In this document: positions 55,841-63,731 of the stretch, one piece after another | How the letters are laid out: each line of letters starts with the position of its first letter | How positions within the stretch are numbered: position 1 is the first letter of the stretch | Virus record (IMG/VR): IMGVR_UViG_3300017963_000275 | Location: 1-64,000 of that record | DNA from: a virus | Length of the DNA: 64,000 nucleotides | Reading direction: 5' to 3' (one strand) | Notes under the pieces: model-generated | What the model saw: only the letters and a program-made list of their open reading frames with translations | Told to the model about the DNA's origin: nothing | Databases searched by the model: none | Program-made: the position numbers and the translations under genes

Positions 55841-56386
55841 TTAGCGGTTGCGACTAAACCATCCGCGCCGCTTGGGAACTGCATATCTGGGAGAAGTCAT
55901 CTGTTGTGCTGCAGCTGCTTCACCCTGAAGATAATTTAAAAGCGTTTGTTTCTGTTGCATACTGCGTGAAGCACTCATCTCAAAACCTGGACCTGCTACG
56001 GCAGCACCGGCAGTAGGAGCAGCAGCAGCCTTAGCGCCACCCTTTAGCGTGCTCTTGATAGGATTGAGAGCCTTGGTCAGCCCACCGGCTGCAAGTCTTG
56101 TCAAGCCATATCCACCAGCACCAATCGCAGCACCAGCCAATGCTCCACCTAAAACCGAAGTATCGTCAGATACCATGCCCCATGCGCCACCGGCTGTTGC
56201 GCCAAGGGTGGAATACAGAGCTGTTGGGCCCATGCCCGCTAATCCACTTAGCCCAGAAGAAGCATAGCGGAGAGCATCGCTACCAATTGCTGCGCCCCAC
56301 GTAGTCCCTCGTCCCACCACAGTAGAACCTATAGCTGCTTGAACAGCACCTCGACTAAATGCTCCCTGAATCATTTTAGTTAGCAT
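55841..56386 (-). CDS. Glycine-zipper membrane-type protein 3, unknown
   Basis: 181 residues. Gly/Ala-rich hydrophobic stretches dominate residues 15-115 (LSGLAGMGPTALYSTLGATA; LGGALAGAAIGAGGYGLTRL), then an Ala-rich linker, a helix (MQQKQTLLNYLQGEAAAA) and a basic tail (RRGWFSRNR). This suits an oligomerising, membrane-inserting protein. It lies between two similar proteins and the large terminase. AGGAGG precedes the ATG. I infer an internal/ejected virion protein; a holin is less likely, as it lacks a usual holin plan. Confidence 0.58.
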   Translation of the reverse strand: MLTKMIQGAFSRGAVQAAIGSTVVGRGTTWGAAIGSDALRYASSGLSGLAGMGPTALYSTLGATAGGAWGMVSDDTSVLGGALAGAAIGAGGYGLTRLAAGGLTKALNPIKSTLKGGAKAAAAPTAGAAVAGPGFEMSASRSMQQKQTLLNYLQGEAAAAQQMTSPRYAVPKRRGWFSRNR

Positions 56387-56397
56387 TTAAAATCCTC

Positions 56398-57000
56398 CTA
56401 GCGAAAATAAGGACTGTAGCTCATAGCGGCTTCATTGCCAAGAGCTGTTTGTCCATTTAATCTTGAACTATTGAGGGCAGATACACTTCTGCGCCTCATC
56501 GTAGAAACGGTGCCAAATGGGTCTGCAACCCCAGCCCCAAGCTCAGTTCTCGCATGTCGCATAAAAGTCTCCCTGCCGACTTGTGACCCATATTTATTGT
56601 AGGCCCACGCTCCGGCGATAGGAGCTGCAACTGCAGCAGCTGTTCCGATAGCTCCTAGCGCAGCAGTTCCGCCAATAGCTCCCCATGCTGCCCCAATCCC
56701 ATAATTGATGGCTGCTTGGGTAGCAACCCCCGTAGCTGCACCAAGAATTCCGCCTCTTTGGTATCCTGCATAAGCCTCATACCCTAAAAAGGCAAAGCCT
56801 ACTCCGCGCCCAAAATATCTCCATCCCTTACTCTGGATAGATGCGATATCTTTGCCAAACCCATATCCGCCAGCTGCCCAGCTCATTCCCTTGGCATGAG
56901 CAGCACTGCCTAGATATTGTTGGATACCACCCTTAATTGTGGAACCTGCGCCCTTAATAGATCCGGGCACCTTGCCCCAGGATGTCCACGCACTAGCCAT
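56398..57000 (-). CDS. Glycine-zipper membrane-type protein 2, unknown
   Basis: 200 residues. Residues about 60-140 form several Gly/Ala hydrophobic stretches (FGRGVGFAFLGYEAYAGYQR; LGAIGTAAAVAAPIAGAWAY) separated by short loops. The C-terminus is basic and Asn/Ser-rich (MRRRSVSALNSSRLNGQTAL) and ends YFR. Its gene overlaps the upstream stop as TAATG and is part of a tightly packed set with its two neighbours. Membrane insertion or pore formation during DNA entry is plausible; it has no enzyme motif. Confidence 0.58.
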   Translation of the reverse strand: MASAWTSWGKVPGSIKGAGSTIKGGIQQYLGSAAHAKGMSWAAGGYGFGKDIASIQSKGWRYFGRGVGFAFLGYEAYAGYQRGGILGAATGVATQAAINYGIGAAWGAIGGTAALGAIGTAAAVAAPIAGAWAYNKYGSQVGRETFMRHARTELGAGVADPFGTVSTMRRRSVSALNSSRLNGQTALGNEAAMSYSPYFR

Positions 57001-57392
57001 TAGCTACGTCTCCCTCTGTGTAGCGCTAAAACCAACCCCTCTGTACTTTGCTGAAAAGCTTCCCGTGTAGCACCCTGTCCTACAGGAAATCCAGTAGAAG
57101 GAGTGCCAAGACCCACTGCGGCTGCCATGCGTTGTTCTCCAGTCCACTCGGAATCTTGAGGCATTGTTTCACTCAGGGCGTAAGCCCCAAGACCAGCCGC
57201 CCCAATACCCATGGTAGCTCTTGGATGCTTAAGCGCAAAAGAAGCATACTGACCCACATTCCATATTCCAGCACGGATAGCATAAGGGGCTGCTTTTACT
57301 CCCGCTTTGCCACCCTGCCACGCAACCTCACCGCCAACCTTAGCGGCACTCAGGCCTAATCCAAAAGCGCGCTTTAAAGCCCATCCAACCAA
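57000..57392 (-). CDS. Glycine-rich membrane-type protein 1, unknown
   Basis: 130 residues from TTG at 57392, with AGGAGGAG six bases upstream. The first 75 residues are Gly/Ala-rich amphipathic helices (LSAAKVGGEVAWQGGKAGVK; TMGIGAAGLGAYAL). The C-terminus is soluble with STEGLVLALHRGRRS. It begins the three-gene membrane set right after the large ATP-grasp/kinase gene. Its use of a strong site with a TTG start suggests moderate expression. The function is not recognised. Confidence 0.55.
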   Translation of the reverse strand: MVGWALKRAFGLGLSAAKVGGEVAWQGGKAGVKAAPYAIRAGIWNVGQYASFALKHPRATMGIGAAGLGAYALSETMPQDSEWTGEQRMAAAVGLGTPSTGFPVGQGATREAFQQSTEGLVLALHRGRRS

Positions 57393-57448
57393 AGTATACT
57401 CCTCCTAATCACATATACTAACATATTAAAGTGTGAAATCTAGTCGCA

Positions 57449-60400
57449 TTATCTCTTGGTTACCCCAAGCGGATCATGCATTTGTCCTAAAGGATCGCGG
57501 GCTTGCGCCAATCTTCTGGCATACGAAGTAGTATGTTTTTGCCCGCCATTATGTGCCGCATCCCATAGAGCTGCCTGGTGTCCACGAAATGCTTCTGCGC
57601 GACGTACAGTTTTAGCTAATGCGGCTGCTTCTCGCGCTGCCGTGTTTTCGCCCACTGGCATGGCGCGCACAGTTGCCCCCTCAAGACGTTGTGTTGGCCC
57701 CATCAGGTCAACTGTAGCTTGAGTACGGGCAGCCGGAACAGCTCCCACAGTAGCCCCGCCAGAAGGAACAACTGTGGCAGCCGATTTAGATACAACGCGC
57801 CCTCTAGCTCTTTTAAGATACGTGCCAAATACCTGATGCATCCGCGTAGTTGCCTGAGGTGCCTTAAACCCATATCTTGCATATCTTTCAGCCAAACCCC
57901 AATCCAACCAGAAGGCTTTTTTATTTTTGGGGTCAAACATGATGTTAAATTCTGTTGGGTCTAGGTTCCAAATTTTATGTTCTTCTGATAGACGCCCCAT
58001 AGCCTTGCGAATCTGCATAATTCCCTGGGTAACGTCATCACCATCCATAATCGCCTTACCAAGGGTTTTATGAGGAATATATTCCATAAATATTTCGCGA
58101 CGAGACGAGGCATAGACTTTAGGGGCGATATTGAGGTCCTCAATGCGCCGCATTACATTGGCCTCGGTCTCCAGGTTCAGTCCCCGCAGATACCTGCGCC
58201 ATGTTTCAAGCGGAACCTCTGCACGACCCATCAGATCTGTGGCCCCGGGCTCATAGCGTCCCCTAGGATTACGAATCATTTCCTCGACTCGTTTACGAGC
58301 ATCTGGCAACAATCTTTTACGAACATACTGATATTCTTGACCTTGGAACACCGTTCTCATAAGAGATGATTCCGCATACAGACCTTCGCCAAGAACAGAC
58401 ACTTGCTTGCCGCGACGTAGCGCTTCTTCAAAAGTTGCGGGGGCCCCCATGCTCTCGCGCATACCTTCTTTAAAGGGTGTGACAACTCTCTCTATAATCT
58501 TTTGTCTAATTTTCTGCCCAGCGCCCTTGGATTGCTGCAGTGCTCCACGCACTAATCCGCGCAATACTTTAAATTGATTAACGCCAGAACCAAAGGGGGT
58601 ATTTGCCTTGCGAAGTTGCGCCGCAATACCATCTTCCCAAAACCCATCGAAATTCTTATTTTCGGCCAGAATAAATTTTGGATCTGAGGTAATTTCAGCA
58701 GTATTCGTATCACTACTCAATAGTGCTGCCATCCCGGCCCCAACGAGAATGCCTGCACCTACAGCACCCATACCCCGAGCTAATCGACCATAAAACGAAG
58801 GGCCTCCGGTAAGAGTCTGGGTCATGCGCTCAATAACTAGTGGATTTCTAATTGTTCCAAAGTATCTCTGGGCCTCAATGACTTTTAACTGCCCCTCGGT
58901 AGTAAGTCCAATGTCAAATGCGCCAACCTCATATGGTAGCTGCTTCGATACCTTGCTTGCGAAAGTTTCAAGACGACCACGTAGTTCTTCGTCTCTAACG
59001 CCGAAAAGGTTCTCTGGAAAACGATTGGCTTCCAGAACTCGACCTAGGCCAGGAATCTTCTTGGCAAATTCCGTAAAAGGCTTCATTCTTTCGGTTCCCC
59101 AGCGATGTACTGTGAAAACCGGCTTGTCCCCTACTGTCACAACACGAAATTCATCCGCAAGATCTAGCTTAGCTTGTGCAACCCAGTCTTTGGGGTTTTT
59201 CAGCATGTCATCGAGAGCCTCATCGGGAATATTTGCCACATTTAGATAAACATCTTTCTGTAAAGATCCCTCGGCATGTTTTATGATGAGGGGCCATTCC
59301 TGATTGAGTTTTTTAATTTCCGCCAATAGGGTAGACCTATGAGCCGATGGCACAATAGGTAAGCGATCAAATCCAACCGTATGTGGATGAATTCGAGATG
59401 CGAGCTGGTCTCCACCCAGGCGTTCAGACAGCCACTCATAGGTTGCTAACTTGTTTGTGCCCACTTCGGGTTCAAACATACCCAGGATGTTTTTAGATCG
59501 AAGCGCCTGTTTCCAAATCTCTTCTGAAAAATTCGGGGGTTCATGTAGATAGGCAACACCCTTAAATCTCAACAACTCTTCGGGCGTCTTTAGGATCTTC
59601 ATTGCCTCAATAGGATTGTACATTTGTGGATCGAGCCTAGACCACCATGGCATACGCTTACGAATTTGCTGAATTTCCGTAAACTCGGGCGCATATAGAG
59701 CGAACCCCCCACGGGCGCCCATCTTTCTTAATTCCTGCAATCTAGGATATGCACTCAGGTCTTCTTCGATAATGGCCTGAGCCTGCATACGAGACATTCC
59801 AAATCCTGCCGCTCCACCCAACACTGCACCAAAAGCCATATTGGTGGCTGTTGAAGACGATGGGCCCTCTTGTCCCTGATATCCGCTACCAAAGTCTGTT
59901 TCAAGCTTGCGGAGTTGGGATGCAAAGCCGCCCTCCTGCATACCCTGAACAACATTGGATTGATCGTCCGATCCAGAAAAAAGAGAATAGTAGCCAGCGG
60001 CTATTGCTGCCATTCCCAGCCCGATTTTACCAATACGTCTTTTGCTCATCGATGTGTAATATCTGTGAATAGGCAAATCAGAAAAATTGCTAATGATATT
60101 TTTGTTTAGCTCGGCTAATTGCTGTTGAGAAAACGTGGTTCCAGATTGCTTTCCTGCCCAATTTCTAACATCCTGCATGATCCTTAACATGTCTGTCTTG
60201 TATGTTGTAAATCGCGGCGGGCTAAACGATGGATTGAATCTTCCTGACTGCTGCATATAATCCAGCTCAACCTGTCTGAATTTCAACATATCGAACAGGG
60301 TTTGCTTACCCATCTGCGCGGCTACGCCTATTTCAGCTCGAATAACATCACGCGCCACATGCGAGCTAAATCGAGGATGAGTAGCGCCGTATTGTTCTAG

Positions 60401-60730
60401 ATAAAAAGCTTCAGCTAATTCGTGTGCTTGTACTGCGCGCGCTAAGCGAGTAATCCGGTCGGCGCCAGGCCTCTGCCCTCCCCATAATTCTTTTATGGCC
60501 TCTGGGCTTTCGAAATTAGACCGGATGGCCCAGGTTGGTGCGCTAAGTACTCGAGTATTAGGATTGTAGCTAATACCCCACTTGCCAGCACGTTCGCGCC
60601 ATTCCGGCTCGAATTCTTCGCTAAATTGTACAGAAAGTGCCTGAGCCCCAAGCTGCAAACGTTTCAGCAATTCGTCAGGGCTTGTCGCTTGTCGGATTTG
60701 AGAAAGATTCAGGAAATCCCGAATTGGCAA
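57449..60730 (-). CDS. Membrane-associated virion-type protein with predicted ATP-grasp and kinase-like domains
   Basis: 1093 residues. Residues about 425-640 look like ATP-grasp: TNKLATYEWLSERLG, WPLIIKHAEGSLQKDV (Lys484), DEFRVVTVGDKPV, and GAFDIGLTTEGQLKVIEAQ (Asp606, Glu619, with Gln621 where Asn is usual). Residues about 775-960 look kinase-like: VLGEGLYAES (Gly loop), Lys805, IFMEYIPHKTLG (hinge), LDPTEFNIMF (Asp924, Asn929) and LDWGLAERYA (DFG-like, Asp943). Hydrophobic helices lie near 235-251, 299-312 and 655-671. A QLRK-x-x-T-x-FGSG motif occurs twice. It starts with TTG, downstream of the TerS-position gene. Phosphotransfer or ligation on a host target is possible; the activity is inferred. 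Confidence 0.7.
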   Translation of the reverse strand: MPIRDFLNLSQIRQATSPDELLKRLQLGAQALSVQFSEEFEPEWRERAGKWGISYNPNTRVLSAPTWAIRSNFESPEAIKELWGGQRPGADRITRLARAVQAHELAEAFYLEQYGATHPRFSSHVARDVIRAEIGVAAQMGKQTLFDMLKFRQVELDYMQQSGRFNPSFSPPRFTTYKTDMLRIMQDVRNWAGKQSGTTFSQQQLAELNKNIISNFSDLPIHRYYTSMSKRRIGKIGLGMAAIAAGYYSLFSGSDDQSNVVQGMQEGGFASQLRKLETDFGSGYQGQEGPSSSTATNMAFGAVLGGAAGFGMSRMQAQAIIEEDLSAYPRLQELRKMGARGGFALYAPEFTEIQQIRKRMPWWSRLDPQMYNPIEAMKILKTPEELLRFKGVAYLHEPPNFSEEIWKQALRSKNILGMFEPEVGTNKLATYEWLSERLGGDQLASRIHPHTVGFDRLPIVPSAHRSTLLAEIKKLNQEWPLIIKHAEGSLQKDVYLNVANIPDEALDDMLKNPKDWVAQAKLDLADEFRVVTVGDKPVFTVHRWGTERMKPFTEFAKKIPGLGRVLEANRFPENLFGVRDEELRGRLETFASKVSKQLPYEVGAFDIGLTTEGQLKVIEAQRYFGTIRNPLVIERMTQTLTGGPSFYGRLARGMGAVGAGILVGAGMAALLSSDTNTAEITSDPKFILAENKNFDGFWEDGIAAQLRKANTPFGSGVNQFKVLRGLVRGALQQSKGAGQKIRQKIIERVVTPFKEGMRESMGAPATFEEALRRGKQVSVLGEGLYAESSLMRTVFQGQEYQYVRKRLLPDARKRVEEMIRNPRGRYEPGATDLMGRAEVPLETWRRYLRGLNLETEANVMRRIEDLNIAPKVYASSRREIFMEYIPHKTLGKAIMDGDDVTQGIMQIRKAMGRLSEEHKIWNLDPTEFNIMFDPKNKKAFWLDWGLAERYARYGFKAPQATTRMHQVFGTYLKRARGRVVSKSAATVVPSGGATVGAVPAARTQATVDLMGPTQRLEGATVRAMPVGENTAAREAAALAKTVRRAEAFRGHQAALWDAAHNGGQKHTTSYARRLAQARDPLGQMHDPLGVTKR

Positions 60731-60738
60731 CTAACTCA

Positions 60739-61602
60739 CTACTCCTCAGACACTTCGTCAATTATCGACTCTGGCGTTACGGTCTTCTCCTTGTCCATTT
60801 GATCCATCGTGATATCGATGACATCCCCTTCGCTCTCCTTCAGCGCCAACACCTTGCTTTCCGCCTGTTTCAGCAGACGATTGATTTCGCCGCGCAACTT
60901 AGCAGAAGATACACTCGGATCTTTCTCTTCCCTGATCTTCAATGCTGCTTCCTTCTTGTACTTCTCCTGTCGATCTCCAACCATCGCCTTTATGATTTTT
61001 GACTTCCTATTGGTCAGTTGCTCTTTTGCTGCTAGGAAAGCGCTCTTCTCTAGGCGCATCAATGGGTTGCCCTCTTTATCTACGCCCATCACCACATTGT
61101 CTACCAGATTTGCATTTCCTTCTTTGGACAAATTGTTGTTGAGCCGCCAAAGCATCACTTCGATCTCTGCCAGCTCTCTACACATCATTAGCTCTAAAAA
61201 GCTCTTCTCGGGGACATCAAACTCCATTACATACAATCTAGTCCACTCGTTCAACAGATTAATCTCCACTAAGCAATCCTTGGTCACCGGGGTCATCTGT
61301 TTCGCATTAGGGTCTTTTTTCTTTCTTTCTTTATCTATCTTTACGAATGGACACCTTGCAGCAAATGGGCAGCGAACAGGCCCCGCACACTTGAGGGGCA
61401 ATACGGCTGTAGCCCCCGTTGAGAGATGAGACATATGAGAGCGAATCTTCTGGGCCTCTTCTGGGGTGTACTCAATATCTGAGTAATCATCTAGATTGAT
61501 CTCAAGAAACTTGAAAAAATCAGACTTTACGTGGCTTCCATCAGACTTAATTATGCTTCCGTTGAGCTTCATTAATTTATCAGTAGTGTTTTCTTCAGAC
61601 AT
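60739..61602 (-). CDS. Terminase small subunit candidate or packaging-linked protein with Cys cluster
   Basis: 287 residues from ATG at 61602, selected by GGGGAA upstream; a GTG four codons earlier has no site. Residues 60-112 hold CAGPVRCPFAARCP, Cys72, Cys78, Cys84, plus Cys110, a possible zinc- or cluster-binding group. Later parts are long charged helices (SAKLRGEINRLLKQAESKVL). Similar Cys-containing helical proteins sit upstream of terminases in some large phages. The small terminase recognises the packaging site, but here the call is mainly by position; it does not show a clear helix-turn-helix. Confidence 0.5.
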   Translation of the reverse strand: MSEENTTDKLMKLNGSIIKSDGSHVKSDFFKFLEINLDDYSDIEYTPEEAQKIRSHMSHLSTGATAVLPLKCAGPVRCPFAARCPFVKIDKERKKKDPNAKQMTPVTKDCLVEINLLNEWTRLYVMEFDVPEKSFLELMMCRELAEIEVMLWRLNNNLSKEGNANLVDNVVMGVDKEGNPLMRLEKSAFLAAKEQLTNRKSKIIKAMVGDRQEKYKKEAALKIREEKDPSVSSAKLRGEINRLLKQAESKVLALKESEGDVIDITMDQMDKEKTVTPESIIDEVSEE

Positions 61603-61614
61603 GTACTTCCCCAC

Positions 61615-62079
61615 TTAAGTGATCGCCAACTCCCGTGCACTTTGGGGTCGGGTAATAAATAAAAACGGGATCTGCTTTCCCACTTCCATTCTCTTTCCTA
61701 TCTTACGCTGTTTTCTTGCATACTTCAATGCTCTCCGCTCATCACTCAATAAATTCAACTCTCTTGCTACGCTTGGATGCAGAAATAGTGTATTCGGACG
61801 CGCTGGTGCCTGAACGATCCTATTGAATGCATCCCGGATCGCCTCTTCGAGCTCTACTTCCTCTCTATAGTCCTGTATGACTGTTTCGTTGATGCCGCTA
61901 CCCGAAATCACTCGAACATCCTCTGGAATACTATATTCTGCCTGCATTGTCTCCCAGTTGCCAGGAGGCACACGAATAACCCCATCGTCATCTGCGAAAA
62001 ATCGTTCTAGTCCACCAGTTTCATTACGGAGCAACACACAGGGTCGCTGAGGTTGTGGAGTATCTTCGTAATTAGGCAC
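61615..62079 (-). CDS. Small protein with shared C-terminal motif (4 of 4), unknown
   Basis: 154 residues from GTG at 62079, overlapping the upstream gene by eight bases, with GGGGGAAGA before it. It has an acidic helix (YREEVELEEAIRDAFNRIV), PNTLFLHPSVARELNLL, then KQRKIGKRMEVGKQIPFLFI. The last segment shares the QR-x-[LIM]-x6-G-x-Q pattern with three upstream neighbours. It has no signal peptide or catalytic motif. It lies just before the TerS-position gene. The function is unknown. Confidence 0.55.
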   Translation of the reverse strand: MPNYEDTPQPQRPCVLLRNETGGLERFFADDDGVIRVPPGNWETMQAEYSIPEDVRVISGSGINETVIQDYREEVELEEAIRDAFNRIVQAPARPNTLFLHPSVARELNLLSDERRALKYARKQRKIGKRMEVGKQIPFLFITRPQSARELAIT

Positions 62080-62428
62080 TCTCTTCCCCCAAATATAACC
62101 TTAGCTGCCTCCCTTTTCTAGTCTTTTTATTCATCTTTCTCTGTAATTCTAGATAGCTAGGCTCTTTCCTTCTATTCACGCCATAGAACGTTCCACTACC
62201 GTGTACAATATCTCCGTGTGCTGGTATCCAAATCTCAGCGCTGCTAACCGTTCGGAAATTCGGATTTAGCCAATCATTCATATCATCGTAATAGATGACA
62301 CCAGATGAGACAACAGTCTCCAGTATGAAATCACGCTCGCCAATACTCTCTAGCGTCGGAACCTCTGACTGAATGTATCCACTACCTACCACTAAATAGT
62401 TATCTCTGTAGGCTGGCTCTAATGGCAT
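62072..62428 (-). CDS. Small protein with shared C-terminal motif (3 of 4), unknown
   Basis: 118 residues. A beta-rich first part (DFILETVVSSGVIYYDDMND; AEIWIPAHGDIVHGSG) is followed by a helical, strongly basic C-terminal motif, YLELQRKMNKKTRKGRQLRL. TATAGGAG precedes the ATG. Nearly the same motif ends the next gene upstream (YIEVQREMNKKMKKGRQL). The function is unknown; the motif may be a protein- or nucleic acid-binding tag. Confidence 0.55.
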   Translation of the reverse strand: MPLEPAYRDNYLVVGSGYIQSEVPTLESIGERDFILETVVSSGVIYYDDMNDWLNPNFRTVSSAEIWIPAHGDIVHGSGTFYGVNRRKEPSYLELQRKMNKKTRKGRQLRLYLGEESA

Positions 62429-62435
62429 AAATCTC

Positions 62436-62879
62436 CTATAGTTCTCTTATAAAGGCAAAGACAAGCTGTCTACCCTTTTTCATTTTCTTATTCATCTCTC
62501 TCTGTACTTCGATATAGGTTGGAAAATGTAAATGTGGATTACTCCTCCCATATCTCTCTATGAACCTCTGATCCATCTCGGTGAGTTGTTCTTCTGTCCA
62601 CTGATCACCAACCATATTAAGCCCAGTGTGCTCATCTCGGATATATCCATCTGTGGGATGTGGGTAGAGATAGTAAATCTGTTCCGGCTGTCTTTGTCTA
62701 GACATTTCTGCCCATTCTTCTTGTGTATATTCTCTCGTCCCATTCGAGTAGGTAATCGTATAGCTCCCCGCTGCTGGCTGAACCGGATACGTCAGCCTAT
62801 ACTCGAACCCATACCCCCGTTCCCAACCCTCTTCCTCTGGTTGGTTCGTCCTTGGTTCTGACACATCATACGCCAACAT
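62436..62879 (-). CDS. Small protein with shared C-terminal motif (2 of 4), unknown
   Basis: 147 residues, with many Tyr, Glu and Pro in the first half (YGFEYRLTYPVQPAAGSYTI) and a helix-rich second half ending in YIEVQREMNKKMKKGRQLVF. AAGGAG six bases before the ATG supports the start, which overlaps the upstream gene by 14 bases. It lies in a run of seven overlapping small genes before the packaging genes. It has no recognised domain. Confidence 0.55.
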   Translation of the reverse strand: MLAYDVSEPRTNQPEEEGWERGYGFEYRLTYPVQPAAGSYTITYSNGTREYTQEEWAEMSRQRQPEQIYYLYPHPTDGYIRDEHTGLNMVGDQWTEEQLTEMDQRFIERYGRSNPHLHFPTYIEVQREMNKKMKKGRQLVFAFIREL

Positions 62880-63102
62880 CTATAACTCCTTGATATGCGA
62901 ACAAAAAGATACACTGCTCGCCAACCTGTCTGATGGCAGCCAGTCTGCGCTGTTCGTGCTCGTAGAATATCTGGCTATACCTGCTCTTCTCATTTTCTTC
63001 CATTACCTGTCTTAGAGCTACTAGTGCATCTTCGATTGCTTGTGACACTTCACTACTTGGCGAAATTCTCACTTCCGGGGATTGTCCTAATATATTCGAC
63101 AA
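62866..63102 (-). CDS. Small protein with shared C-terminal motif (1 of 4), start uncertain
   Basis: 78 residues if it starts at TTG 63102, overlapping the upstream gene by 50 bases; GTG at 63051 would give about 61 residues. Neither has a strong ribosome site. The frame is helical (VSQAIEDALVALRQVMEENE) and ends with EQRRLAAIRQVGEQCIFLF, matching QR-x-[LIM]-x6-G-x-Q of its downstream neighbours and the FLF end of the 154-residue protein. That match supports a real gene. Confidence 0.5.
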   Translation of the reverse strand: MSNILGQSPEVRISPSSEVSQAIEDALVALRQVMEENEKSRYSQIFYEHEQRRLAAIRQVGEQCIFLFAYQGVIDVGV

Positions 63103-63343
63103 TCTTCTTCAATTGCTTTTTTACATCGGGCCAATCGTAAATCATAAACATCTGTTTGGCCTTCAGGCCATATGTACAATTTCGACCCTGTTTGCCATGT
63201 CGGGCAAAGTAATCATACTTCTCTAGCATATTATTGCCGAGGTGTTTCTTGTCGTGTGTATTAATTCGCGTGATCAAGTCCCATAGGCCATCTAAAACAT
63301 AATCTACGGGCTCATTGGGCTTCGATCTCTCTTTTTTACTCAT
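63053..63343 (-). CDS. Small right-end protein, unknown
   Basis: 96 residues, basic and helical, with DGLWDLITRINTHDKKHLGN and WPDVKKQLKKIVEYIRTIPG. The eight-base ATGAGTAA overlap with the upstream gene suggests coupled translation. It lacks the C-terminal motif of the next four genes. It has no recognised domain or membrane segment. Confidence 0.55.
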   Translation of the reverse strand: MSKKERSKPNEPVDYVLDGLWDLITRINTHDKKHLGNNMLEKYDYFARHGKQGRNCTYGLKAKQMFMIYDWPDVKKQLKKIVEYIRTIPGSENFAK

Positions 63344-63731
63344 TGTATAACTCTGGCCTAATCTCGCTCATCGGTAGGAGATCTATCAATTCTACATCAC
63401 CCGTATCTGACGGAATCGGCTCAAACCCTTCCCATTCTCCTGGAAATTTGGCGAGGACATAGATACACGGTGCATTAACCTGGATAATATAACAGCTAAA
63501 GTGATGAGAGGGTGGGATAATGTAGGGCTTAGCCCCGTGCGTCACTACAATCTTGTGCGCCAACAGGTCGAGATTATTTCCTCGCGTACCTACGTACTCG
63601 ATATTCTTCCTGTACTGTGCCCAAATCTGTGGACTTATTCTATAAATTCTTCCCCATCCTCGTTTTTCTTGTTCTTCTCGCGCCTTAATTTCCGCGATTT
63701 TACTTTTTGCTTCCTTCTCGTGTGGATCCAT
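63336..63731 (-). CDS. Small right-end protein, unknown
   Basis: 131 residues. A charged helix (HEKEAKSKIAEIKAREEQEK) leads into an alpha/beta region with HKIVVTHGAKPYIIPPSHHF and APCIYVLAKFPGEWEGF. AGAGGAG lies upstream and the ATG is in a TAATG overlap, so it is coupled to the 85-residue gene. The family is not recognised. A His/Cys-containing core could bind metal, but no known motif is complete. Confidence 0.55.
   Translation of the reverse strand: MDPHEKEAKSKIAEIKAREEQEKRGWGRIYRISPQIWAQYRKNIEYVGTRGNNLDLLAHKIVVTHGAKPYIIPPSHHFSCYIIQVNAPCIYVLAKFPGEWEGFEPIPSDTGDVELIDLLPMSEIRPELYNE

Noticed and set aside
55841-57392. Holin/lysis cassette for the glycine-rich proteins
   Set aside because: No endolysin gene beside them, they lie amid packaging genes, and their basic C-termini and sizes do not follow a known holin plan; ejection proteins fit better.
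57393-57448. Promoter in the 56-base gap before the glycine-zipper genes
   Set aside because: AT-rich with TAGTAT-like words, but no -35/-10 pair at good spacing.
60809-61429. 206-codon plus-strand frame
   Set aside because: Opposite the Cys-cluster gene; Ser/Leu/Phe-rich, as expected from reading a charged helical gene backwards.
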